64,000 bases of DNA from Saprospirales bacterium (GTDB taxonomy: Bacteria > Bacteroidota > Bacteroidia > Chitinophagales > Saprospiraceae), in assembly GCA_016719895.1 (NCBI GenBank), contig JADJYG010000022.1, positions 62,001 through 126,000 on the forward strand, in the 5' to 3' direction. A program made the translations under genes and the position numbers. The notes under the pieces were generated by a model that saw only the letters and a program-made list of their open reading frames with translations, had not been told where the DNA came from and did no database searches. Shown in pieces: positions 34,808-44,500 of this stretch (the first letter of the stretch is position 1; each line of letters opens with the position of its first letter).

Positions 34808-37138
34808 ATGCCGCTGCCCAAACCATTGCCCGCACTGCAGGAAGATCTCCGGCACATGCTCACGGAAGACCTCGCCGGCGCATTGAAAATGCTGCTGCAA
34901 CTGCTGCCGCCCGGCTCGGAGAAGCACCAAACGGCGACTACGCTTGCGGGCAAACTCAACGATACCAATAAAGCCCGCTTGCGTGGCACGATTGCTAATG
35001 GCGACTTGCAACTGGCCTATAACCAGCTGCGCTCCGACCTGCTCGACCTCGTCGACGATTTGGAGGATGCCGACTTCGACGCTGCGCCGGCCCTGGCCGA
35101 ATCAAAAAAAGCCAAACAAGGCGAGATACTGTACCGTATCCCCGGTACCATGCCCCTGGGCCGCGAGACCCGCTGCCTGGTGCGCATCGCCCTCGACGCC
35201 GATGCTATCGTGGAAAACATTACCCTGGACGAGCACGTGACGCTCAAGTCGATCCTCCGCGTTTCCGACCTCATGCAGGTGGAACTGGTGGACCCTTCCG
35301 GCGAGCCGACCTTTCAGATCCGGAGCATCAACTCACCCGAGCAAATGGTCGAAGACACCGGCTATACCGAATGGTTGTTCTGGGTGACGCCGCTGCGGAC
35401 CGGCACTTTTCCGCTGATGATAAAGGTGTCGGTCATCGAACTCTTGCTGGGCAAGGAGCGTAAAAAAGAGATCGTATTGGAAGAGATCATCCGGATCAGC
35501 GCCGACGCGCCGGAAGCAGCGCCCGCCGATGCGCCGCTGAAACCTGCCGGCGAAGCGCTGGTGTTTTCCAGCACGGCCGCGCCGGAGCCGACCGTACGCG
35601 CACCCGAAACAGCCCCACCGCAGCCTGCCCCGGCTGCTCCGCCCGCCGCCGGCAGCGCTATCCCGTTGCCGACGGAAATTTACCGGCCGCCGATCTTTCA
35701 GCAGGAACAAGCTCCGGTGCAACGCCCCGCCGGGCGCCGGGGGATGCGCACCGCCGCGTTGTTTTTTGTTTTTTTGGCGGTCTCTGCCGGTACAACCTGG
35801 GCCGTTGCTCCCCATGAGGCTGCATGGGTATGGACGCGGTATGTACAGGATTCTCCGGAGGCCTATTCAACTTATGCTGAAAAGTACCCCAAAAGCCGGC
35901 ACCGCGAGAAGGCGTTATTCCGGAGGGCGACACTGACAAATAGGGCGACTGATTTGCAAATATATCTGAAGGAATACCCGCGAGGCAGGTTTATAGAATC
36001 TGTCCGTGTCCGGCTAGACACCCTGGAACGCCGCGATTTCGATTCCCTGCGCCGCAAACCGGACGCTACCCGTATCCTGGAGTTTATCCGGCGTTACCCC
36101 AACAGTTCGCGTTTGGAAGCCGTACAACAAGTGCTCGATACCTCCCGGACGCTTCCACGGGAGCAGTTGCGCGAGGAACTAAAACAGTGGATAGAAAAGC
36201 GAGAAACGATTCTGCAACCTTATGAAGATGAGCGTTTTTTACAGCTATCCGGACAAAACCAATCCGGAAAAACAAATACTTATAGTCTTGACACTCCTGA
36301 TATGGTGAGCGGGAAACCCTCTGGGCATAAACAGAGGATACTTTTTCGACCTAACCTCATGGTATTTGTTAAAGGGGGGACGTTTAGCATGGGCAATGTT
36401 TTCGATGAATATCCGGGAACGGAAGAGGGCCCGGTTCATCGCGTTACGCTAAGTAGTTTTTTCATCGGCCAAACAGAGGTTACCTTTGATGAATATGATG
36501 CTTATTGTATTGCTACGGGTGTAGAAAAACCGTATGACGCCGGTTGGGGCCGCGGGCGCCTTCCGGTCATTTACGTTTCGTGGTTCGATGCCATTGAGTA
36601 CTGCAACTGGCTGAGCGAGCAAAGGGGCCTCGAAAAGGTTTACTCCATTGATGGCCTGAAAGTTACCGCTAATTGGACGGCAGATGGCTACCGGCTGCCG
36701 ACTGAAGCAGAGTGGGAGTTTGCCGCCCGCGAACGGGGTCGGAAAGTGCGGTTCGGGAATGGTAAAGACATCGCTGATCCTGAGGAAATTAATTTTTCCA
36801 CGGATCTAATCAAAGAAAGCTATTCTCAAGAGGGTATCGATCGTGAAAGAACGGTTCCCGTTGGTAGTTTGAACAGTCCAAATTCGTTAGGACTCCATGA
36901 TATGAGCGGAAATGTGGAAGAGTGGTGTTGGGATTTAGCTTATTACTATCAAGCAGGCGCCCAGCGAGATCCCAGGGATATAGAGCACTATTCATCTACA
37001 CGTGTACTTCGCGGCGGTTCTTGGTGTGTTGGCCCCTCAAGTGTACGGACCCCTCGCCGTGGGTATAATGACCCGGTGTGGAGTAGCAGTTTTATCGGAT
37101 TTCGAATCGCTCGAACAGCCAAGGCTGGTGAGAGGTGA
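34808..37138 (+). CDS. Membrane protein with effector-associated-like N domain and FGE-sulfatase C domain
   Basis: 776 residues from the ATG at 34808. Residues about 5-85 are helical (MLTEDLAGALKMLLQLLPPG, then ANGDLQLAYNQLRSDLLDLV) and resemble effector-associated domain 11 of bacterial conflict systems. Residues about 100-232 are beta-rich (ILYRIPGTMPLGRETRCLVR, YTEWLFWVTPLRTGTFPLMI), a domain I cannot name. A Pro/Ala linker precedes one membrane helix (about 314-334), then three short YP..SR repeats (about 350-450). The C terminus (about 514-776) is an FGE-sulfatase/SUMF1 fold (GGTFSMGN, RLPTEAEWEFAARE, MSGNVEEWCWD, RVLRGGSWC). Only one of the two catalytic Cys of true FGE is seen (C740, with Val at the second position), so it is probably not a sulfatase-activating enzyme. 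Role: likely sensor or adaptor, inferred. Confidence 0.75.
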   Translation: MPLPKPLPALQEDLRHMLTEDLAGALKMLLQLLPPGSEKHQTATTLAGKLNDTNKARLRGTIANGDLQLAYNQLRSDLLDLVDDLEDADFDAAPALAESKKAKQGEILYRIPGTMPLGRETRCLVRIALDADAIVENITLDEHVTLKSILRVSDLMQVELVDPSGEPTFQIRSINSPEQMVEDTGYTEWLFWVTPLRTGTFPLMIKVSVIELLLGKERKKEIVLEEIIRISADAPEAAPADAPLKPAGEALVFSSTAAPEPTVRAPETAPPQPAPAAPPAAGSAIPLPTEIYRPPIFQQEQAPVQRPAGRRGMRTAALFFVFLAVSAGTTWAVAPHEAAWVWTRYVQDSPEAYSTYAEKYPKSRHREKALFRRATLTNRATDLQIYLKEYPRGRFIESVRVRLDTLERRDFDSLRRKPDATRILEFIRRYPNSSRLEAVQQVLDTSRTLPREQLREELKQWIEKRETILQPYEDERFLQLSGQNQSGKTNTYSLDTPDMVSGKPSGHKQRILFRPNLMVFVKGGTFSMGNVFDEYPGTEEGPVHRVTLSSFFIGQTEVTFDEYDAYCIATGVEKPYDAGWGRGRLPVIYVSWFDAIEYCNWLSEQRGLEKVYSIDGLKVTANWTADGYRLPTEAEWEFAARERGRKVRFGNGKDIADPEEINFSTDLIKESYSQEGIDRERTVPVGSLNSPNSLGLHDMSGNVEEWCWDLAYYYQAGAQRDPRDIEHYSSTRVLRGGSWCVGPSSVRTPRRGYNDPVWSSSFIGFRIARTAKAGER

Positions 37139-37194
37139 GCGTTGGCAATTTTATTGCAATAGACGCCATGAAATGTTTTAAGGCAGCAGCCTAT

Positions 37195-37301
37195 CGTATC
37201 GCCGAACCCCGTTCGGCGCGCGGAAAAGGTCTGCTTAACAGGGCGTTTTTACATCCAAAATCGGGATGTTTCCGGAACGCCGAACGGGGTTCAGCGGTAC
37301 G
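37195..37301. repeat. 107-bp inverted-repeat element with nested hairpins
   Basis: Arms 37195-37218 and 37278-37301 are 24-bp inverted repeats with two mismatches. Each arm is itself a hairpin (CGCCGAAC-CCC-GTTCGGCG on the left). The centre has another hairpin (ACATCC at 37251-37256 with GGATGT at 37264-37269). It lies between the 3' ends of two convergent genes (stops 37138 and 37363). No coding content. Confidence 0.8.
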
Positions 37302-37362
37302 GGAGCCGATATGGTAAGAGGAGTAAAATATGCGAATAGTCATTAAAGAAAATAAGCGCATC

Positions 37363-38007
37363 TTAAAAATACACCCCCCGGTAAATCTGTCCAAGCGTAA
37401 TAGCCTGGCCTTCTATAGTAAAAAATTCATCTGCCGCTTTCATCGACAATTCCGACCAGCGATTGGGCGCTTCCCGTTCAAAAACGAGGACACCCGGCTC
37501 ATTTTGTTCCACGAACAGGATTTGCCGCAAGGCTGGAATTTTCTTATAACACGGCAACTTTGTTCCGAAATCATAGTGCCGCGTGCTGTCCGACAGCACT
37601 TCGATCAATATAACAGGAGACTTTTCGGCGTTCATGCCGGGTCGGTATTCGAAGCGGCTGGACGGCAGGGCAATGACCATTCCATCGGCATTGAAGACAC
37701 CGGTTTCAGAACCTTCACATTCCTCTATGTAGACCGGGCGGTTGCTGTTGTATACGCGAAAACGAGCTGGATCCGGGAAGATTGATTTTAATAAAAAACC
37801 GAGTTCAGAAGCAAAATGACTGTGCAGGTCCGATTCATAACTCATGGTGGCTATAATTTGGCGGTCATAATAGTCAGCCCGGTATTCGGCTTCCGCGAGC
37901 ACCTCCCAGTATTCGGCAAAGCTGGCTGGAAAATACACCGGGCCTTTATCGCCGCCGGCCTCTGCGAGTTCGATATTTGTCAGCGGAAATTTTATAGCAC
38001 TGGACAT
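37363..38007 (-). CDS. Uma2 family endonuclease (DUF820)
   Basis: 214 residues. Restriction-endonuclease-like PD-(D/E)XK fold: DYYDRQIIATMSYESDLHSH, the Asp in FNADGMVIAL, and the second acid in SPVILIEVLSDSTRHYDFGT with the following Lys (GTKLPCYKKI). Members are abundant in Bacteroidota and Cyanobacteria, often mobile, and their role is unsettled. The gene stands alone between a palindromic element and a T9SS gene. Confidence 0.88.
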   Translation of the reverse strand: MSSAIKFPLTNIELAEAGGDKGPVYFPASFAEYWEVLAEAEYRADYYDRQIIATMSYESDLHSHFASELGFLLKSIFPDPARFRVYNSNRPVYIEECEGSETGVFNADGMVIALPSSRFEYRPGMNAEKSPVILIEVLSDSTRHYDFGTKLPCYKKIPALRQILFVEQNEPGVLVFEREAPNRWSELSMKAADEFFTIEGQAITLGQIYRGVYF

Positions 38008-38089
38008 AACTAGTCTTATTTGACTACAAATCTAAATAAAACCAATCAGATTTTGCCCAAAGCCCCGGATTTTCTCCGCCGCTTCCCAA

Positions 38090-40282
38090 CTACCGCAGCA
38101 CGATCTTCCCGCTGGCCACGCTGCCGCGTTCCGGCGTCAGCCGGAACGCATACACGCCGGCTGGAAGCCCCTTCCGGTGAAAGACAAACGCATCGCCGCC
38201 GAACTGTGCCTGCCGGACCAGGCGCCCCCGGGCATCGTGCAATTCGAACCGCATAACACCGGTTACCGGTCGCTCCGATACAAACGTACAGGTCTCTGTG
38301 GCCGGGTTGCCCAGTATTTTCCATTTGGCCGGTGGATTCCCGGCAGGATTATCAATACTGACGGTAAGTTGGCCGATGGTGTGCCAGGCCGGATCGGTGA
38401 TGACCGGGTCGTTGTAGTCGAAATAGATCGCGGCGCGGTTTTCCAGGACGACGCCATCGGGCAGGTCGGTTTTTTGTGCGATGCTGAATTCAAACCAGCC
38501 GTGCGAGGCGGGTTCGTTTACATTGCTATCGGGCAGCATGATCGGGCTGAACACGACTTCCAGCGTGTCGGCGCCGTACAGCCGCCAGCTGCAGGGGTGC
38601 GAGCTGGCGCCGGGCCGGAAACTACCGGCATCCAGGGTAGGCGGCAACACGTCTGCGAGCCGCACGAAAAAGGCCGTGTCGGTGCCCGTATTTTGAAAAT
38701 GGATGGTGTATTCCAGCGGCGTGTTGGCTTTCAGGAGCCGGCTGGGGCCCGCTCCGGCGGGGGAGGCAACTTTCAGATTCGGGTCGTACGAGCCGATCAC
38801 CTGCCGGCACTCCGTGTCGGCGTGCCGGTTGCCCTGGTCCACCGCGAAAGCATCGACCATTCCGGGCGTGAGCCCGCCGCAGCCTTCCAGCCACACGGAT
38901 GGCCTCGAAAACCCCGGCGCATTGGGTTCCTGCCCGGTTTCCAGGCGCCAGGTGGCGCCGTTGGCCGTTTCGGTGATGACCATGCTCTGCCCGGCGTCGA
39001 GTTGGAAATTGCCGCTGCGCAGCACCGCCTCGTCTTCGATGATGCTATACTCCAGCGTTTCGGACATGGGCGCCAGGCCGTTGTTTTTCAGCAGAAACTG
39101 CACCAGGGTGTCGCCCAGGCAGCTGGCCGACAGCTGCACGTTCGCGCCCGACCAGTTGAGTGGCGCTATGCAGGGCGTGTCGGGAAAAATAAACGCCTTG
39201 AGGCAAAGCGCTTGCCCGAGCAGGCTGCCGTTGCAGGGCGGCCGAATCTGTAAGCTGAATGAGCCGCACTCCAGAGGCGCCAGCTCGCCCAGATCAAAAT
39301 ACAGGGTATCGCCCGATTGCCCGGCTATGGGCAAGCTGGCGGACAGCAGTTCGAGCACGGACGGCACGACAACCGATACCATCGCATCTGCTGCGCTCAG
39401 CGTGCCCAGGTTGCAGTAGCTGATCCTGGCTTGCGCCGGCTGGCAGGGGCGGAAAAACGGCGGCAGCCCCAGGTCTATATCCAGGTCGGTGCACAAGTCC
39501 AGGGGTTGCAGCAGAAACGTAACCGCCGTAGTATCCGGAAAGTACGGCGGGTTTACGGTAATGGTATCGATGCACAAGGCCCACAAATCGCCGTTCAGGC
39601 CAGGCAGGTTGACCGAAACGGCGCCAGTGTCCACATAATAAAAGGAGAACCGGCCCAGGGAATCGCCCGGTTGAAGCCCGGGGTAAAGACCGTTGAATTG
39701 AACCGGAATACCCGGGACCGGCGTGTCCGAACTGTCTGCCTCGCAATCGAGATCGAGGTCGGTCCGTATTTCGCCGCTCAGGAGGCCAAACTGATTCACG
39801 TCGGCCAGGCCGGTTACCTCGAGCGTAAACTCGCACATGTCGCCGGCATACCCGTCGATCATGAGGAGGTACACCTGTCCGGGATTGACCGGGGGAGTGA
39901 CCAGTACCAGCGGCGTGGCGCCTCCGCCGGAAACGCCGCCGTTGCAGGCGACCGGGGTGGAGTCGCATTCTGCGTACAACGCCATTTGCAGTCCATTCCC
40001 GGTCTGGCAATTGAAAGCAGTCAAGGTGATTTGTATCGCCCCGTTGGTATCCGCCACAACCGGAAACCACATTTCGCCCTCGATGGTGCCGCAAAAGCCG
40101 CCCGGAGGGGTCTGGCCGGTGTATCCGGCGTTCCACCAACCCGTCGAGTTCAGGATCGAACCGTTGAACAGGCAGTTCTGGATCGAACAAAGGTCGTTCG
40201 GCTGGCACTGGGCGTTCGACCGGACGGCACTGGCAAAAAGGAGAACGAGAGGTAGCAGGGCAATTTGGAATATCCTTTTCAT
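38090..40282 (-). CDS. T9SS type A sorting-domain protein with DUF11/DUF7619-like repeats
   Basis: 730 residues from the ATG at 40282; a signal peptide follows (FQIALLPLVLLFASAVRSNA, cleaved before QCQPND). The N-terminal third resembles secreted pre-peptidase-like beta-sandwiches (GEMWFPVVADTNGAIQITLT). The C-terminal half holds a conserved block (GSYDPNLKVASPAG, LEYTIHFQNTGTDTAFFVRL, FDYNDPVITDPAWHTI) found in large Bacteroidota surface proteins. It ends in a T9SS sorting domain (NPATETCTFVS, LPAGVYAFRLT, GKIVLR). Cys-rich (over 20), probably disulfide-bonded outside the cell. Role unknown. Confidence 0.87.
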   Translation of the reverse strand: MKRIFQIALLPLVLLFASAVRSNAQCQPNDLCSIQNCLFNGSILNSTGWWNAGYTGQTPPGGFCGTIEGEMWFPVVADTNGAIQITLTAFNCQTGNGLQMALYAECDSTPVACNGGVSGGGATPLVLVTPPVNPGQVYLLMIDGYAGDMCEFTLEVTGLADVNQFGLLSGEIRTDLDLDCEADSSDTPVPGIPVQFNGLYPGLQPGDSLGRFSFYYVDTGAVSVNLPGLNGDLWALCIDTITVNPPYFPDTTAVTFLLQPLDLCTDLDIDLGLPPFFRPCQPAQARISYCNLGTLSAADAMVSVVVPSVLELLSASLPIAGQSGDTLYFDLGELAPLECGSFSLQIRPPCNGSLLGQALCLKAFIFPDTPCIAPLNWSGANVQLSASCLGDTLVQFLLKNNGLAPMSETLEYSIIEDEAVLRSGNFQLDAGQSMVITETANGATWRLETGQEPNAPGFSRPSVWLEGCGGLTPGMVDAFAVDQGNRHADTECRQVIGSYDPNLKVASPAGAGPSRLLKANTPLEYTIHFQNTGTDTAFFVRLADVLPPTLDAGSFRPGASSHPCSWRLYGADTLEVVFSPIMLPDSNVNEPASHGWFEFSIAQKTDLPDGVVLENRAAIYFDYNDPVITDPAWHTIGQLTVSIDNPAGNPPAKWKILGNPATETCTFVSERPVTGVMRFELHDARGRLVRQAQFGGDAFVFHRKGLPAGVYAFRLTPERGSVASGKIVLR

Positions 40283-40384
40283 GATCCGTTTCAATTTGTG
40301 CGTTCAAAGGTGCCGCTCTTCCGGGATACTCCCAAAGGCATTTTTTGATTTTGTCAGGAAAACCAGTTTGAAAGGCTGATGGTA

Positions 40385-41518
40385 TTACATCAACCACTTT
40401 TTCACCACTGGTATCCGGCTCAACAGGTTGATGACGGTAAACGACAGCAGGATGGCGATGATGGCCTGCAGGATGCCGCCCAGGGCCGGATGCACGGGGT
40501 AGTTGAAGAAACGCACGGTGTAGATGTGCCAACCCCCGATATAGCCGTTTTTCAGCACGTCGAGCACCAGGACATGGATAAAATAGATGCCGTAACTCAG
40601 GTCGGCAACGCGGTTGACGGCGTAATTGATTCTCGGATAACGCGTGGCAAAAGCGCCCCAGTCGATGTCTTTCAGAAACAAAAACAGCGCGAAAACCATG
40701 ATGACGACATTCGGACTGGCGTATACAAACACCTTTTCATTGTAGGCGCCGCTCTGTACGCTCAGCCACCAGGTGCCGTATGCATTGAAGACCGGCATCA
40801 ACAGGGCCAGGGGATAAACGACGCGCTTCCAGGCCGGAGCGATCGGAAAGGTGCTGAGATAATATCCTAATATATAGAATCCGATATAGCCCAGCCAGCC
40901 GATATATTTCACCAGGAAGAAGCCTGGCAGGTAATGTTGCAGTGCGGTAATGGAAAAACAAAGGACCAGAAAGTATTCGATATCGGCGCGGGTGGCATGA
41001 CGTATGAAAATCCGGAAGGTCGGCGTCAACAGGTACAAACCGGTGATCATGGGAATGAACCACAGGTGGAAATGGATGTCTTCAAAAAAGATCCTGCGCT
41101 TGATTTCATCCCAGGGCAGCGGGTCGCCGAAGTACAGGATGCCTCGATATTGATAGAACAGGTATACAATTCCCCAAAAGGCAAGTGGAATAAGCACCCT
41201 GCGCAAACGTTTGCTTAAAAATTGCCCCGTCGTTTCGTCGCGCGAGGATTTTAACAACAACGCACCGCTCACCAGCACAAAAAAAGGCGTCCCCCAGCGC
41301 AACAGGCTATAAACAATATCCGCCGTGATAAACTTGATATCGGTAGGATTGGCCGGATCAAATTGAAACAAATATTCGCCTACCGAATGCATTTGCACCA
41401 CGGCGCATGCCGCGAGTGCCCGGATATAGTTGGCATACAAGCGCTTGTATTTAATAGGCGGCGCTTCCGCCAACGGTATCGGCGCTTCTACTTCTTTTTT
41501 CGGTATGGAGCCGCCCAT
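40385..41518 (-). CDS. Acyltransferase family 3 membrane protein
   Basis: 377 residues with about ten hydrophobic helices after a 24-residue cytoplasmic N terminus. YIRALAACAVVQMHSVGEYL matches helix 1 of the OafA/WecH-type acyltransferase-3 family (catalytic His at the end of the helix), and FWGIVYLFYQY and WFIPMITGLYLLTP fit the following helices. Such enzymes O-acylate polysaccharides or lipids at the inner membrane. It lies 36 bp downstream of the large sensor/cyclase gene on the same strand, so may be co-transcribed. Confidence 0.85.
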   Translation of the reverse strand: MGGSIPKKEVEAPIPLAEAPPIKYKRLYANYIRALAACAVVQMHSVGEYLFQFDPANPTDIKFITADIVYSLLRWGTPFFVLVSGALLLKSSRDETTGQFLSKRLRRVLIPLAFWGIVYLFYQYRGILYFGDPLPWDEIKRRIFFEDIHFHLWFIPMITGLYLLTPTFRIFIRHATRADIEYFLVLCFSITALQHYLPGFFLVKYIGWLGYIGFYILGYYLSTFPIAPAWKRVVYPLALLMPVFNAYGTWWLSVQSGAYNEKVFVYASPNVVIMVFALFLFLKDIDWGAFATRYPRINYAVNRVADLSYGIYFIHVLVLDVLKNGYIGGWHIYTVRFFNYPVHPALGGILQAIIAILLSFTVINLLSRIPVVKKWLM

Positions 41519-41554
41519 AGGAACTGCAAGGTTAGGGCATTTTGGGGAAATATA

Positions 41555-44500
41555 TCACTTGATTTCCATCTTCTCCACGCCAGTCCAGTCGTCCGGCACG
41601 CCGTTTTGGGCATAGCGCCGGCATTTTTCAAAAAACAACTGCGCAGTATGGTCTTGCGGATACCGGCGGAGTACGGCGTCGAAAGCCGCATGGGCGTCTG
41701 AAAACCGGCGTTTGAAAAAATCGGTTATGCCCTGTTCAAAAAAATCCAGGGTAGCGGATTTGAGGGCCAATTCCTCCGGTTCATCGCCGTCAAAACACTC
41801 GTAAATCCCGATGGGTTGTTGTTTGCCTTTTACCTGTACCTTTCCCAAATACCGCAACAGGTAAGGCGTCTTGTCGGGGATGCGCGCCAGGGTATCTTCG
41901 CTGCACAGGATATTTACACCGTAGTAAAACGTGAGGTTTTCAATGCGGGATGCCGTATTTACGGTATCAGAAACCGTGGCTGCATCCAAGCGGGCATCGT
42001 CGCCGGTAATACCCATAATAAGCGGCCCATTGTGCAACCCCATCCCGACGCGAATGGGGACCTGGCCTTCCTGCCGCCGTTGCCGGTTGTACGCCTGGAG
42101 TTCGGATTGCATTTCGATGGCTGCCTGCAGCGCCTGTTCGGCATCCTGCGGAAAAATAGCCATGATCCCGTCGCCAAGGTATTGGTTCACAAAGCCTTTG
42201 TGCTTGCGGATCAAGGGCCCCATACGGCCGTTATAGGTATTGACAAACTGAAAATTTTCCTCCGGCGTCATGTTTTCCGACAGCGAAGTATAACTGCGGA
42301 TATCCGAGAACAAAACGGTTACTTCCCGTTGGGTATGATCGCCGAGTTTGACTTCGGTCAGCCGTTCGTAGCCCAGGGCGCGGATAAATTCATTGGGTAC
42401 AAAACGGGCGGTGACGTCAAAAATGCGGTGCAAATCGAGTTGGGTGTGCACCCGGGCTAAAAACTCTTCCTTGCTGAACGGCTTGGCCAGGTAATCGTTG
42501 GCGCCCAGGGTCAGCCCCTGTACCAGGTCCTGCACCTGGTTTTTGGCGGTGATCATGATAATCGGCAATTCGGACGGCAGGTATTTTATGCGGATGCGCC
42601 GGCAAACTTCATACCCGCTCATGCGCGGCATCATGACATCGAGCAGCACCAGGTCAAACGCGCTGCCCTCTTCCAGGAAACGCAGGGCTTCCTCGCCATT
42701 GAGGGCATTGGTGAGGTGAAAGGGTTCGTTTTCCAAATGATTGCACAGCACGTGGTGGTTGATCGGCTCGTCGTCCACAATCAGAATCCGAACCGCGTTA
42801 CCGCCCGGCAGCAGCCGTTCTGGTGGGGGTATGTGCGGAAGCGGGAAGTTTTCCCTGGCCACCGGCTGGAACGCTTCCGCCGCGGGCAAATGCCGGGGCG
42901 CCGGGCCGTTGGCTGCCGGAAGGGTGAAAAAGAACGTAGCGCCTTGGCCGGACTCCGATTCCACCCGGATACGCCCTCCCTGCAATTCGATCAGGCTCTT
43001 ACTGATGGCCAGCCCAAGGCCGGTTCCGCCAAACTGACGCTCTATAGATCCATCGGCTTGTTGAAACGCTTCGAAAATCTGGTTCTGATGTTCGGGCGCA
43101 ATACCGATGCCGGTGTCCGCAACCGCAATTTCAACCTCCGGGGCCGTTCCGGCCATCACTTGTGCGGATACCCGCACGCTGCCCTGGTCCGTAAATTTCA
43201 CGGCGTTGCCTACCAGGTTGAGCAGGATTTGCTGCAGGCGGTCTTCGTCGGCCAGAACAGTCAGCTCTTCGGGTATGGCATTGATCAGGCGGAGGTCTTT
43301 TTCCTGCACCAGGGGCTGGCATATTTGCAAGACTACTTCGGCCAAGGCCTGCAAATCCACGGCTACCGGGCGCAGTTGCAGGTCGTTTTCCTTTAGTTTG
43401 GAAAAGTCCAGCAGGTCGTTGACCAGGGCGGCCAGGCGACGGCCCGAGGAGATAATCAGCGACAATTCCTCGCGTTGTTTTTCGGCCGGGAAACGGCCGA
43501 TACCATCCAGCAAACTTTCCGACAGGCCTATGATGCCGTTGAGCGGGGTGCGCAATTCGTGGGAAGTATTGGCCAGAAACTGGTCCTTTAGTTTGTCGGC
43601 CGAACGCAGTTGTTCATTGATTTGTTGTTCGCGTTGGAGGCGCCGGGCCTGCTGCCGGGTGAGCAGGCGCGCCAAGGCAAACAGGATAGACCCGAATAGC
43701 GACAAATACAACAAATAGGCCCACCAGCTTTGGTACCAGGGCGGCAACAGCGCCACGGTAAAATTCCCGCTGACGGCCTCTTCCGCGAAGGCATTGCGCG
43801 CCCGTACGCGGAAAGTGTATGTTCCGGAAGGGAGGTTGGTATATTCTTTTTCCGTTTTATTGGTCCAGGCAGACCATTGACGGTCGTAGCCCTCCAGGAA
43901 AACGCTGTACCGGTTGTTTTCAGGGCGCTCGAAAGCCAGGGCAGCGAATTGAAAGGCAATGGAATTGTTCTGGTGGGCCAGCGCCCATGTCTTTTCCGGC
44001 TGAGCCAGCCAGTCAGCCGCCAGCAGGGAGTCGCCGCCCACCTGCACGCGGCGCAATAACACGGTGAAAGCTTGTTGAAAATACCGGCGTTCCGGCATGT
44101 CGGAAGCATCGAAGCGGTAAAGCCCTATGGCGTTTTTTATCCAGGTGACGTGTTCGTTTTCGGGATAAAAACCGTTCTGAAACAGATCGCGCACGTCTGG
44201 TAATATGCCAAACGGCTGGTAAACGCGCGTCCAGGTACCCGGCTCTTTTTCCCGCAGCCATTCCAGTTGCGCGCCGTCGGCCGATGGCGCCCACACCCAG
44301 GCATGGCGCGCCGGCCCGGTAGCGGCTACCCAGGCCGGCGATTTTTGGCGGGCTTGCGCTTCCGAAAAATAAAGGGGCTGAAAGGTATTTTTTTCTTCAT
44401 CGAACCGGAAAGCGCCGAATTGGGAAGAACGGAACAGCAGGGCATCGCCCCAGGGAAATATGCGGTGGTCGCCTACGGCTTGCCGGTCATTCAGTTGGTC

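Noticed and set aside
34654..34971. 105-codon open frame upstream of the EAD/FGE gene
   Set aside because: Overlaps the start of the real gene in another frame and shows no family resemblance.
34808..37138. Functional formylglycine-generating enzyme
   Set aside because: The second active-site Cys is Val and no sulfatase gene is nearby.
37135..37394. Short open frames on both strands over the palindromic region
   Set aside because: They translate the inverted repeat; mirror-image peptides result from the palindrome, not selection.
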